A DNA stretch of 39,627 nt from Planctomycetota bacterium. Lineage in GTDB: Bacteria; Planctomycetota; Phycisphaerae; Phycisphaerales; Phycisphaeraceae. Below the pieces are notes generated by a model. The model worked only from the letters and a program-made list of their open reading frames with translations. It did not search any database and was not told the origin of the DNA. Numbering within the stretch: the stretch's first letter is position 1; every line of letters starts with the position of its first letter. Below, in pieces: positions 7,865-15,640 of the stretch. A program made the position numbers and the translations under genes. Location of the stretch: positions 1 through 39,627 of the forward strand of contig JAPLMQ010000208.1 in NCBI GenBank assembly GCA_026386955.1, written 5' to 3'.

Positions 7865-8641
7865 ATGCCCGTCCTCTCCCCCGCCGAGATCGAGCAGTTC
7901 GTCGACGATGGCTACGTCGTCGTCCGCAAGGCCTTCCCGCGCGACTTGGCGGAGCTGATCCTCCCCGACGTCTGGGCGGCCATGGGCTACGACGCCCACA
8001 AGCCCGAGACGTGGGACAAGGCGTTCATCCATCTCCGGCAATTCCTCTGGCACATGCCCTTCGAGGCGGTCTACACCGAGAAACTCCGCGGGGCCGTCGA
8101 TCAATTGCTCGGGCGCGGGCGCTGGCTGGTGCCGATGCGCTCGGGCTGGTGGCCGATCTATTTCCCGGGGCACCAGAAGCCGCCGTGGAAGGCGCCGGAG
8201 TCGGGCTGGCATGTCGACGGCGGGCACCAGCACCACCTCAACTCACCCGAGCAGGGGTTGCTGGGCATCCTGATCTTCTCGGAGATCCGCCCCGGCGACG
8301 GGGGCACCGCGATCAGCCTGGGCTCGCATCTCGAGGCCGCACGGTTCCTCGCCGCGGCCGAGCCCGAGGGGCTCAAGCCCGGGGAGATCAGCCAGAAGGT
8401 GGCGGCGCTGCCTCGCCCGCGCGTGCTGGAGATCACCGGCGAGCCGGGCGACGTGGCGCTGATGCACCCGCTGATGCTGCACAGCGCGAGCCCGAACACC
8501 GGCCCGCGGGTGCGCATCCTGACCAACAAGACGTTTCCGCTGCGCAAGCCGATGGATTTGTCGCGCGCGAACCCCGCGGAGCAATCGCCCGTCGAGCGGG
8601 CGATCCTGAAGGCGACGTCGGCCGCGCAGGCGACGCGGTGA
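7865..8641 (+). CDS. Phytanoyl-CoA dioxygenase (PhyH) family protein, copy 1
   Basis: A 258-residue Fe(II)/2-oxoglutarate-dependent oxygenase. It opens with the typical LSPAEIEQFVDDGYVVVRKAFP. The metal site is visible: H116-V-D118 in SGWHVDGGHQHH and the distal H206 in LMHPLMLHSASPN, with Arg in GPRVRIL for 2-oxoglutarate. The strand GILIFSEIRPGDGGTAISLGSH precedes the distal site as in the family. PhyH enzymes hydroxylate small molecules or lipids; the substrate here is unknown. It starts 41 bp after ftsI but has no functional link to it that I can see. Start ATG 7865. Confidence 0.88.
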   Translation: MPVLSPAEIEQFVDDGYVVVRKAFPRDLAELILPDVWAAMGYDAHKPETWDKAFIHLRQFLWHMPFEAVYTEKLRGAVDQLLGRGRWLVPMRSGWWPIYFPGHQKPPWKAPESGWHVDGGHQHHLNSPEQGLLGILIFSEIRPGDGGTAISLGSHLEAARFLAAAEPEGLKPGEISQKVAALPRPRVLEITGEPGDVALMHPLMLHSASPNTGPRVRILTNKTFPLRKPMDLSRANPAEQSPVERAILKATSAAQATR

Positions 8642-8692
8642 GTCCGGCTCGGGCCCCCTCTTCCCTTCCGGGGGCCTGTCGAAACGCTCTTT

Positions 8693-8930
8693 CTGATCAG
8701 AGACGGCGACTGTGTCGCCGAAGAACGGGCGAGGCGGTACTCCGCCCGCGCGACGTGCCCGCGTCGTTGACGCCTCCGAGAGCAGATGACTCGCTCGGCA
8801 AAAATGGTGGTGGCGCAGGTCCCGCGCGAGACCACGCGGTGGATGGCGGCCGACGAGCCGTGCGGGCGGAGTACCGCCTCGCCCTGTCTTCGGACACACA
8901 GTGTCCGTCTCGGATCAGGCTGCGCCTGAT
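8693..8930. repeat. Family 1 palindromic element, copy B (+ orientation)
   Basis: A 226-bp core (8693-8918) between CTGATCAG and GGATCAG, plus an extra terminal hairpin ATCAGGC-TGC-GCCTGAT at 8914-8930. Outer hairpins are GGCGAC-TGT-GTCGCC (left) and GGACAC-ACA-GTGTCC (right). Inner hairpins are GGCGG-TACT-CCGCC and GGCGG-AGTA-CCGCC. The centre (GAGAGCAGATGA..., ATGGCGGCC) matches copies C and E. It lies between the convergent PhyH copy 1 and the Pro-rich membrane protein gene, with its terminal hairpin toward the 3' end of the latter. Nothing else is evident in 8642-8988. Confidence 0.85.
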
Positions 8931-8988
8931 GAGAAGAAGCTGCTCGCCGCATCTGCGCGTGATCCATCGCAGCGCCTGACGCACGACG

Positions 8989-9564
8989 TCACGGCTTCCG
9001 CTTGTGATGCGTCTTGTCCTTCGGATCATCCAGCGGCGGCGGCTTGGGGCTGGGGTGGTTCAACTCCCGGTCCTTCACGTCGACGCCGAAGAACGAGGCC
9101 ACGCGGTCGTTGGAGTGGTCGACCGGCTGGGTCTGCGGCGGCGGGGCCGCGGCGACCGTCTCCTCGGGGACCGCGTTGGCGGCGGCCTGCTCGTCGGGGG
9201 ATTCGGACGGGGCCGTGTCGGTCGCCGTCGGCGCGGAAGGACTTCCCTGCGATGTGTCGGCAGGCGCGGGCGAAGCGGGCTCGGATGACGTGGCGTCGGG
9301 CGCCTTGCGGAACCGGTCCGCGGAGGGCTCGGCCGAGGGAATCTCGCGGCGCGTCTCGACCTTCGGCGGGGACGGGTCGTCGTCCACGACCACGGTTTCC
9401 GTCGCCGGCTTGGGCCCCTCGCGCAGGCGGATCACGATCAACGCAACCATCACGCCCACCGTGCCGAAGATCGCGACCAGCGCAAGGACGACCGCGGCCG
9501 GCTTCTTCTTCTGCCGGCGCTTCGCCATGAGGATCGCCACACTGGTCGAGCGTGATTCAGCCAT
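8989..9564 (-). CDS. Single-pass membrane protein with long Pro/Ser/Ala-rich tail, hypothetical
   Basis: From the start at 9564 (MAESRSTSVAILMAKRRQKKK) the protein has 191 residues; the frame is open to 9588 and MAKRRQKKK at 9528 is another possible start. A strongly basic N-terminus is followed by one membrane segment (AAVVLALVAIFGTVGVMVALIVI), predicting N-in/C-out topology. The rest is an acidic, Pro/Thr/Ser/Ala-rich low-complexity region ending in a short basic KDKTHHKRKP tail. A less repetitive patch, NDRVASFFGVDVKDRELNHP, may be the conserved part. I do not recognise a family. It is transcribed divergently from nuoB with repeat copy C in between. Confidence 0.6.
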   Translation of the reverse strand: MAESRSTSVAILMAKRRQKKKPAAVVLALVAIFGTVGVMVALIVIRLREGPKPATETVVVDDDPSPPKVETRREIPSAEPSADRFRKAPDATSSEPASPAPADTSQGSPSAPTATDTAPSESPDEQAAANAVPEETVAAAPPPQTQPVDHSNDRVASFFGVDVKDRELNHPSPKPPPLDDPKDKTHHKRKP

Positions 9565-9731
9565 TTTGATCGTTCTGCGGGGTGGCAACCGGCGGGGTCA
9601 GGCGGGCGGAGGGCGATCATTTTAGCCCGCGACGATCGTCGAGGCAATGCCGACGACTCGAAGGAAAAGGCCGGTTTAGGCGGGTTCCGGTTGATTCCCG
9701 CGTCAAAGCCGCCTTGGAGCGCGCGGGCTTT

Positions 9732-9927
9732 CTGATCAGAGCCGGCGACTGTGTCGCCTGTCGATGGCGCAATCAAGAGCAGATTGGGCATTCGGAAACA
9801 AGCCTTTTAGCGCAGGTCTCGCGTGAACCCATGCGGTCCATGGCGGCCGGCGATTCGCGCGGGCGGGGTACCGCCTCGCCCGGCATTCGGACACACAGTG
9901 TCCGTCTCGGATCAGGCTGCGCCTGAT
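9732..9927. repeat. Family 1 palindromic element, copy C (+ orientation, left arm eroded)
   Basis: A shorter copy (core 184 bp, 9732-9915) starting CTGATCAG, with outer hairpins GGCGAC-TGT-GTCGCC and GGACAC-ACA-GTGTCC and the terminal hairpin ATCAGGC-TGC-GCCTGAT at 9911-9927. The left inner hairpin is missing; the right one has a GGTA-containing variant (GCGGGGTACCGC). The centre matches copies B and E. It is the only copy in a divergent intergenic region (9565-10082). The remaining bases hold a TAGAAT box at 10013-10018, a plausible -10 for nuoB, and nothing else I can name. Confidence 0.85.
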
Positions 9928-10012
9928 GGGAGAAGAGGCTGTCGCCGCGGCGTGGGAATCAAGTGGACCCCCTATTCCACTCGTCCGCTTTTGCCCTTCC
10001 CGCGGCGGACCT

Positions 10013-10018
10013 TAGAAT
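10013..10018 (+). promoter_or_regulatory. Possible -10 box upstream of nuoB
   Basis: TAGAAT, 64 bp before the chosen nuoB start. The same hexamer occurs at 29870-29875 upstream of the tRNA. No convincing -35 box is visible at 17 bp. Confidence 0.35.
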
Positions 10019-10082
10019 GATCGCGTGACGTTTCCCGTTCGATGATTCGGGCTTGGCCCCGCTCCGCGAGGCTGGCCCATGG

Positions 10083-10661
10083 ATGGCATCAGCGATGGGT
10101 ATTGAAACCGCCCTGCCCCAGGACATGGTCCTCACCACCAAGCTCCAGACGGCGATCAATTGGTGCCGCCGGAGTTCGCTCTGGCCGATGCCCTTCGCGA
10201 CCGCCTGCTGCGGGATCGAGCTGATGGCGACGGCGTCGAGCCGGTTCGACCTCGCGCGGTTCGGGGCCGAGGTGATGCGCTTCAGCCCGCGGCAGAGCGA
10301 CCTGATGATCGTCGCGGGGCGCGTCTCGGTGAAGATGCTGCCGGTGCTGCAGCGGATCTACCAGCAGATGACCGAGCCCAAGTGGGTGATCTCGATGGGC
10401 GCCTGCGCCTCAACGGGCGGGGTCTTCGACACCTACGCCGTGGTGCAGGGCATCGACCAGTTCGTGCCCGTCGACGTCTACGTGCCCGGCTGCCCGCCGC
10501 GCCCCGAGACGCTGATGGAGGGCATCTTCGCCATCCAGAGCATCGTCGACCGGGACGGGATGCCGCCCAAGGGCGGGCTCCGCCGCCCGCTGCAGCTCGC
10601 CATCGAGCCCACGCACGTCACCCGCCCGCAGCCCACGCCGCTGACGGTGGGGTTGACTTGA
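10083..10661 (+). CDS. nuoB: NADH-quinone oxidoreductase subunit B (orphan NuoB)
   Basis: Carrier of the terminal 4Fe-4S cluster N2 of respiratory complex I, at the membrane-arm junction where electrons pass to quinone. All four cluster cysteines are present: the C42-C43 pair in [10 protein letters not shown]108 in [11 protein letters not shown] and C137 in [10 protein letters not shown]. The block [42 protein letters not shown] is canonical. I chose the ATG at 10083 ([11 protein letters not shown], 192 residues); the frame is open to 10053. The oddity is context. No other nuo gene is in the window, and the gene stands alone between two family 1 repeats in opposite orientation. It may be a dispersed single subunit of the main complex or an extra copy. 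Confidence 0.93.
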   Translation: MASAMGIETALPQDMVLTTKLQTAINWCRRSSLWPMPFATACCGIELMATASSRFDLARFGAEVMRFSPRQSDLMIVAGRVSVKMLPVLQRIYQQMTEPKWVISMGACASTGGVFDTYAVVQGIDQFVPVDVYVPGCPPRPETLMEGIFAIQSIVDRDGMPPKGGLRRPLQLAIEPTHVTRPQPTPLTVGLT

Positions 10662-10709
10662 GCGAGACGGGTTCGCGCGGCGTTTGTCATACGGATGCTT
10701 GTCTTTTTC

Positions 10710-10949
10710 ATCAGGCGAAGCCTGATCAGAGCCGGGGACTGTGTCCCCGTCGATCGGGCGCGCAGCGGTACTCCGCTCGCGCGTCTCGTTGGTAGCCATC
10801 GCGGCGCGGGAAGCGCGGGATGCCCTCGGCAGACGCTGTCGATGGATCTACGATCAAAACCGGGACGCCCCTGCGAGATCGGCACGTCGCGCTAGCGGAG
10901 TACCGCTGCGCGCCCGATGGACGGACACACAGTGTCCGGCTCTGATCAG
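10710..10949. repeat. Family 1 palindromic element, copy D (- orientation)
   Basis: A 228-bp core (10722-10949) flanked by CTGATCAG on both sides. The terminal hairpin ATCAGGC-GAA-GCCTGAT at 10710-10726 is on the left, so the element is inverted relative to copies A-C. Outer hairpins are GGGGAC-TGT-GTCCCC (left) and GGACAC-ACA-GTGTCC (right); inner hairpins have loops TACT and AGTA. The central part resembles copy A reversed. It fills most of 10662-11011 between the convergent nuoB and PhyH copy 2, with the terminal hairpin facing the nuoB 3' end. No run of T follows that hairpin, so it is not a textbook intrinsic terminator. Confidence 0.85.
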
Positions 10950-11011
10950 ATTGCCGTTTGAGAGCGCCCCGGAAATCTCCGTCGCTTGCGCTTCCGGCTA
11001 ACAATGCCGCC

Positions 11012-11752
11012 TCACCCCTTCTGCCACGTGTTCCCCACCGGGTAGCCGAAGTTGATGATCCACGCTCGTCGCGGCGCGTCGGTGCGGTTTGGCCCCGTGT
11101 AGTGCAGCGTCTTGCCGTGCTGGATCGTCGCGCCGCCGGCCTTGAGCGGGCAGGCCACCGCCTTCGAGGCATCGAGCGGCTCGTCGACCTCGAGCGTATG
11201 CACGGCCGGGTCGCCGCCGATGGGGCGGTGCTTGAGCAAGTCGCCCTGGTTGCTCCAGGGGATGAACTGCATGCAGCCGTTCTCGATCGTCGCGTCCTGC
11301 AGGGGAATCCAGAAGTTTGCGTTGAAGCAGACCGCGCGCTGGTTGCGCCCGTAGGCGAGGTCCTGGTGCCACGGCACCTCGCGCCCGTTCTGCGGCGGCT
11401 TGTAGATCGCGTGGTCGTAGGAGTAGGCGGCCTCGGGCCCGAGGAGCTGGCGGGCGACCTCCAGCGAACGCTCGAAGACCAGCGTCTCCTTGAGCCGGAG
11501 CTCGAATCGCACCGCGACGTTGATCTGGGGCGTGACCAGCTCGCCGGTGTGGTGCTTCTTGTCGCCCAGGTCGAAGGCCAGCTCGGGCGGGAGTTCCTTG
11601 AACCGCGCGAAGAGCCCGTCGAGCAGCTCCTGCACGCGATTGAGGTCGTCGCGCGTGGTGAGGTTTTCGACCACGAGGAACCCCTCGCGGTGGAACTGGC
11701 AGATCTGCTCGGGCGTGAGGAAGATCGGGGGGAGCGTCGCGGCGGTGGGCAT
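11012..11752 (-). CDS. Phytanoyl-CoA dioxygenase (PhyH) family protein, copy 2
   Basis: A 246-residue non-haem iron oxygenase. N-terminal LTPEQICQFHREGFLVVENL is the family opening. Iron ligands are H129-x-D131 in VPWHQDLAY and H217 in IQHGKTLHYTGPN, with Arg228/229 in APRRAW for 2-oxoglutarate. The TIENGCMQFIPWSNQ strand is also typical. It is only distantly similar to the other two PhyH proteins in the window, so it is not a recent duplicate. It diverges from the GH4 gene across a 226-bp region holding three TGACGCA repeats immediately upstream of its start; the ATG is preceded by CAGGAGAAGCC, a usable ribosome binding site. Confidence 0.88.
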   Translation of the reverse strand: MPTAATLPPIFLTPEQICQFHREGFLVVENLTTRDDLNRVQELLDGLFARFKELPPELAFDLGDKKHHTGELVTPQINVAVRFELRLKETLVFERSLEVARQLLGPEAAYSYDHAIYKPPQNGREVPWHQDLAYGRNQRAVCFNANFWIPLQDATIENGCMQFIPWSNQGDLLKHRPIGGDPAVHTLEVDEPLDASKAVACPLKAGGATIQHGKTLHYTGPNRTDAPRRAWIINFGYPVGNTWQKG

Positions 11753-11761
11753 GGCTTCTCC

Positions 11762-11792
11762 TGCGTCACAGCTTGCGTCAAAACTTGCGTCA
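11762..11792 (-). promoter_or_regulatory. Three direct TGACGCA repeats, 12-bp period, upstream of PhyH copy 2
   Basis: On the minus strand TGACGCA occurs three times, at 11786-11792, 11774-11780 and 11762-11768, each exactly 12 bp apart, ending 9 bp before the start codon. Direct repeats at about one helical turn are typical of binding sites for AraC-type or other tandem-binding regulators. The position in the leader could also affect translation. No regulator gene is adjacent. Confidence 0.4.
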
Positions 11793-11902
11793 CATTTTCA
11801 GCGAGAGAGCGTCCACCTCATCGATACCCGCCCGATCGCGCAGTTGCAACAAAAACGCCGACGAGAAAGCCCGCCCGCGAGGTCCGAGAATCGCACTCGC
11901 GT

Positions 11903-11952
11903 TACAATGCCCGTCCTTCGTTCCAAGGATGGACGGCTTGATCCGTCCATCC
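11903..11952 (+). promoter_or_regulatory. Possible -10 box and leader hairpin of the GH4 gene
   Basis: TACAAT at 11903-11908 is a plausible -10 element. It is followed by a perfect 10-bp hairpin GGATGGACGG-CTTGAT-CCGTCCATCC at 11927-11952, which ends 26 bp before the ATG at 11979. No T run follows, so it looks like a leader structure or an operator rather than an intrinsic terminator. Confidence 0.35.
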
Positions 11953-11978
11953 TCACGCACCCCCAAGGACCCCGCTCC

Positions 11979-13916
11979 ATGGCCATCAAAGTCGCGTTCA
12001 TCGGCGCCGGCAGCCTCACCTTCACGCGCGGGCTCTTCCGCGACATCCTCACCGTCCCCGAACTGCAGGACGCGAAGTTCACCTTCAACGACATCAACCC
12101 GAAGTATCTCCAGATGACCGCGCAGCTCTGCCGCAAGGACATCGAGGGCAACGGCTTCGCCGCCACCGTCACGCCCACGGCCGACCGCCGCGAGGCGCTC
12201 GACGGGGCCGACTACATCATCTCGGCCGTGCGCATCGGCGGGCTCGAGTCCTTCGCCACCGACGTCAACATCCCGCTCAAGTACGGCGTCGACCAGTGCG
12301 TGGGCGACACGCTCTGCGCCGGCGGCATCATGTACGGCCAGCGGAACATCGCCGCGATCCTCGACTTCTGCCGCGACATCCGCGAGGTCTCCAAGCCCAA
12401 CGCCCTCTTCCTCAACTACGCCAACCCCAACTGCATGAACGTCTGGGCCGCGAACCAGCACGGCAAGGTCAACACCATCGGCCTCTGCCACGGCGTCATG
12501 GGCGGGCACCACCAGATCACCGAGGTCATCAAGCTCCTGGTCAACGGCAACAAGAAGCAGGAGGACAAGGGCTACGTCAACGTCAAGCCGCACGACGTCG
12601 ACATCATCTGCGCCGGCATCAACCACCAGACCTGGTACACCCAGGTCCGCTACAACGGCGAGGACTGGACGCCCCGCCTCCTCGAGGGCTTCGAGCGCCA
12701 CCCGCACTACTCCAAGACCGAGAAGGTCCGCATCGACATGCTCAAGCGCTTCGGCTACTACTCGACCGAATCCAACGGACACCTCTCCGAGTACGTCCCC
12801 TGGTACCGCAAGCGGGCCAAGGACATCTGCAAGTGGATCGACCTCTCCTCGTGGATCAACGGCGAGACCGGCGGCTACCTCCGCGTCTGCACCGACAACC
12901 GCAACTGGTTCGAGCGCGACTACAAGGAGTCGCTCAAGACCGCCGGCGCGAAGCTCAAGCCCGAGTCGCGCGGGCATGAGCACGGCAGCTACATCATCGA
13001 GGCCCTCGAGACCGGGCGCCCCTACCGCGGCCACTTCATCGTGATCAACAAGGGGGCGATCTCCAACCTCGCGAACGACGCGGCGGTCGAGGTGCCGGGC
13101 TATGTCGACAAGAACGGCGTGAGCATCCCGCTGGTGGGCGACCTCCCGCTGGGCTGCGCGGCCGTCTGCACCTCGTCGATCAACGTGCAGCGGCTCGCGG
13201 TCGAGGCGGCGGTCCGCGGCGACGTCAACCTGCTCAAGCAGGCGATGATGATGGACCCGCTCACCGGCGCGGTCTGCGACCCCGAGGAGATCTCGCAGAT
13301 GACCGACGAGATGCTCGTCGCGCAGGCCAAGTGGCTCCCGCAGTACAAGGCGTCGATCCCCGGGGCGAAGGCCCGCATCGAGGCCGTCAAGCGCAAGGGC
13401 GAGTACCTGGGCGTGAACAAGTGGACCGGCGCGGCCCGCATCAGCGGGAAGGACGCCGCCGCCGCCCCCAAGAAGTGGGCGACGGACAAGAAGGCCAAGA
13501 TCATCACCGCCTTCGTCGCCAGCCCGCTCCAGCCCGCGGCCGACCTGCGCAAGGTCACGCCCCCGACCAACGGCGCGCTGAAGACCAAGGTGAAGGCCAA
13601 CGCCGGCGACGGCTTCGCCGACATCCGCTTCATCCACGAGGGCAAGCACGGCCTGGTCTTCCTCCGCGGGAAGGTCAAGGCGGGCAAGACCGGGCCCGGC
13701 TCGCTGGTCTACGGGGCCGACGGCCCGGTGCGCGTCTGGGTGAACGGCTCGGCGGTGGACACGCGCCCCGAGGCGACCAACCCGGCGATCGCGGGGCAGT
13801 ACAGCGCGGCCGTGCCGTGGCTCAAGGGCGACAACGAGGTCGTCTTCGGCATCTCGAGCAACGAGGGCCGCATGTGGGGCGTCTTCGCCGCCGCGGCGAC
13901 GCCTGGGGCGAAGTGA
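11979..13916 (+). CDS. Glycoside hydrolase family 4 (alpha-galactosidase/alpha-glucosidase type) with extra C-terminal domain
   Basis: GH4 enzymes cleave glycosides by an NAD- and Mn-dependent redox-elimination mechanism in the cytoplasm. The start at ATG 11979 gives MAIKVAFIGAGSLTFTRGLFRDIL, the Rossmann GxGS nucleotide site. NYANPNC (146-152), C170-H in GLCHGVMGGHH and H216 in CAGINHQTW correspond to the NAD/substrate and metal ligands of the family. The GH4 fold should end near residue 470. The 645-residue protein continues about 170 residues with a Lys/Ala linker and a beta-rich region (GLVFLRGKVKAGKTGPGS...GPVRVWVNGSAVD) that resembles a small carbohydrate-binding jelly roll. The frame is open upstream to 11490, but that part is the antisense of PhyH copy 2. 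Sugar specificity is not determined. Confidence 0.88.
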   Translation: MAIKVAFIGAGSLTFTRGLFRDILTVPELQDAKFTFNDINPKYLQMTAQLCRKDIEGNGFAATVTPTADRREALDGADYIISAVRIGGLESFATDVNIPLKYGVDQCVGDTLCAGGIMYGQRNIAAILDFCRDIREVSKPNALFLNYANPNCMNVWAANQHGKVNTIGLCHGVMGGHHQITEVIKLLVNGNKKQEDKGYVNVKPHDVDIICAGINHQTWYTQVRYNGEDWTPRLLEGFERHPHYSKTEKVRIDMLKRFGYYSTESNGHLSEYVPWYRKRAKDICKWIDLSSWINGETGGYLRVCTDNRNWFERDYKESLKTAGAKLKPESRGHEHGSYIIEALETGRPYRGHFIVINKGAISNLANDAAVEVPGYVDKNGVSIPLVGDLPLGCAAVCTSSINVQRLAVEAAVRGDVNLLKQAMMMDPLTGAVCDPEEISQMTDEMLVAQAKWLPQYKASIPGAKARIEAVKRKGEYLGVNKWTGAARISGKDAAAAPKKWATDKKAKIITAFVASPLQPAADLRKVTPPTNGALKTKVKANAGDGFADIRFIHEGKHGLVFLRGKVKAGKTGPGSLVYGADGPVRVWVNGSAVDTRPEATNPAIAGQYSAAVPWLKGDNEVVFGISSNEGRMWGVFAAAATPGAK

Positions 13917-13948
13917 GGCGCAGTTGATCTTTTGAGCCAACGGGCGCG

Positions 13949-14066
13949 AAACCCCACCGAACGCGTCGGAGTACCGACGCGATCGATGGGCTTGGTGTTG
14001 GACTGAGTCAAGATGGCTTCAAGCCCACGGATCGCGAAGGTACTCCTTCGTGTTCCGTGGGGGTTT
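13949..14066. repeat. Family 2 palindromic element, copy 1; probable bidirectional terminator
   Basis: Two inverted arms of about 46 bp (13949-13994 and 14020-14066) around a 25-bp centre. Each arm reads AAACCCC...GAAC, then a hairpin, then GATC..TGGGCTTG. The hairpin is CGCGTCGG-AGTA-CCGACGCG in the left arm and CGAAGG-TACT-CCTTCG in the right arm, so the stems differ by compensated changes while the loop is conserved. The outer stem ends in GGGGGTTTTT at 14060-14068, terminator-like for the GH4 gene. It fills the gap between the convergent GH4 and flippase genes. Confidence 0.75.
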
Positions 14067-14094
14067 TTGCGCGCCGGAAGTTCAAATCCCCAGT

Positions 14095-15609
14095 TCAGCG
14101 CGGAAGGAACATCGCTTCCCAATGGAAGTGGATCCCCGCCCAGATCACCGCGGCCGAAACCAGGATCGCGAGGATCTCGATCCCCGGCGTCCAGATGCGG
14201 TGCTTGGCGAGCATCCAACTGTTGATCGGCCAGCAGAGCAGCTCGACCGACGCGACGCCGATGATCAGCCCGCGTTCGCCGCCGAGCCAGCCGCCGACGA
14301 ACATCGCCAGGTAGAGCGCGACGGAGCGCCAGGCGACGCCGACCATCGGGCGGAAGGAGTCGCCCATGGCGAGCGGGATGCCGGCCGCGGAGTTGTTGAC
14401 GCAGCCCATGACCATGCCGATCGAGAGGATCTGCAGCATCGCGCCGGCGGGCGCGTATTCGGGCTTGTAGAGCCAGTGGATGATCGGGTCGGCGAAGATC
14501 GCCATGACCCACAGCGGCGGGAGGAAGAGCAGCATCAGGGCCGCGCGGGCCTTCATCAGCTTCCCGCGCATCGACGAAGCGTCCTGCCCCTGCAGCCTGC
14601 TGAAGACCGGGAAGAGCACGCGCGTCGCGACGCGGTCGAGCACGTCCTCGGTGATCGAGGCGAGCCCCAGGGCGATGGAGTAGAAGCCCAGGTGGGCAAG
14701 GTCGAGCCACTTGCCCAAGACCATGCGGTCGCCGCGGGTGGCGAGGAAGGCGATGAGCGTGCTGCCGAAGACCCAGCGCCCGAACTTGAAGAGCTCCGCC
14801 CGGCAGTCGGCGCTCCAGCACCAGCGGTGCTTGTGTTCGGTCATGTAGAGGTAGCTCATGGCCGTGCGCACCACGCCGCGCCCCAGCCCGCCCATGACCA
14901 TCGCCCACGCGCCGGTCCTGGGCCCGAAGGTCACGGCCCAGTCGATCATGATGATCACGCTGAAGACCTGCGTGATCAGCTCGAGCCCGACGAGCTTGCC
15001 CATCTTGATGTGGCGGTAGAGCCGCTGGATGGAGGTCGACTCGAAGCCCGAGAGCACGGCCGTGAACCCCATGGCGGGGATGATGTAGAGGAAGCTGTCG
15101 GGGCGGGCGAAGTCGGACTCGCCGTAGAAGACGGCGATGGGCCAGGCCAGCGCAATCGACGCGCCCCAGAGGCAGAGCCCGCGGACGACCTGGATCGACC
15201 AGGCGGTGTTGAGGAAGTCGGTCTCCTCGCCGCGCTTGCTCTGCACGAGGCTGGGCCCGATGCCGATGTCGGAGAACATCGCCAGGCCCTGCATGAAGAC
15301 GTTGACGATCGCCATCGTCCCGAAGACCTCGGGGAAGAGGATGCGGGCGAGGATGATGTTGGTGACCAGGCGGATGAACTGGGAGAGGCCGAAGCCGGCG
15401 AGGACCCAGATGCCGGCGCCGATGGCCTTCTTGCGCATCGGGGGCGCGGCGGGGTCGGGCTGCGCGTCGTCGGGAGGCGCGACGTCGGCGGTCTCGACGG
15501 TCGGGGCCTCTTCGTCGGAGGGAGTGTGCGGCTGGGTGAGGTAGCCCGCCGCGCGCGGGCGCGAGTCGCCTGGCGCGGGCTCCTGGGATGGGGGCTGGGG
15601 AGTTTCCAT
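14095..15609 (-). CDS. Lipopolysaccharide/oligosaccharide flippase (MOP superfamily, Wzx-like)
   Basis: A 504-residue polytopic membrane protein with about 12-14 hydrophobic segments (from GAGIWVLAGFGLSQFIRLVTNIILARIL through AILVSAAVIWAGIHF). The start of the fold, RLVTNIILARILFPEVFGTMAIVNVF, and SIQVVRG are typical of polysaccharide-exporter flippases that move lipid-linked glycans across the inner membrane. An unusual 55-residue acidic Pro-rich N-terminal tail precedes the first helix. It is the last gene of an operon with an aminotransferase and a glycosyltransferase, 31 bp after the latter, which supports export of a modified-sugar surface glycan. It is convergent with the GH4 gene. Confidence 0.87.
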   Translation of the reverse strand: METPQPPSQEPAPGDSRPRAAGYLTQPHTPSDEEAPTVETADVAPPDDAQPDPAAPPMRKKAIGAGIWVLAGFGLSQFIRLVTNIILARILFPEVFGTMAIVNVFMQGLAMFSDIGIGPSLVQSKRGEETDFLNTAWSIQVVRGLCLWGASIALAWPIAVFYGESDFARPDSFLYIIPAMGFTAVLSGFESTSIQRLYRHIKMGKLVGLELITQVFSVIIMIDWAVTFGPRTGAWAMVMGGLGRGVVRTAMSYLYMTEHKHRWCWSADCRAELFKFGRWVFGSTLIAFLATRGDRMVLGKWLDLAHLGFYSIALGLASITEDVLDRVATRVLFPVFSRLQGQDASSMRGKLMKARAALMLLFLPPLWVMAIFADPIIHWLYKPEYAPAGAMLQILSIGMVMGCVNNSAAGIPLAMGDSFRPMVGVAWRSVALYLAMFVGGWLGGERGLIIGVASVELLCWPINSWMLAKHRIWTPGIEILAILVSAAVIWAGIHFHWEAMFLPR

Positions 15610-15640
15610 GGCTAGCCGCGAGGGGCCTCGGTTCGACCGC

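Noticed and set aside
11790..13940. 716-residue minus-strand frame opposite the GH4 gene
   Set aside because: Shadow composition (long runs of D, V, A, L, G), no motif; the plus strand is a clear GH4 enzyme.
14050..15615. 521-residue plus-strand frame opposite the flippase
   Set aside because: Very acidic/His-rich shadow without hydrophobic segments; the minus strand is a convincing transporter.
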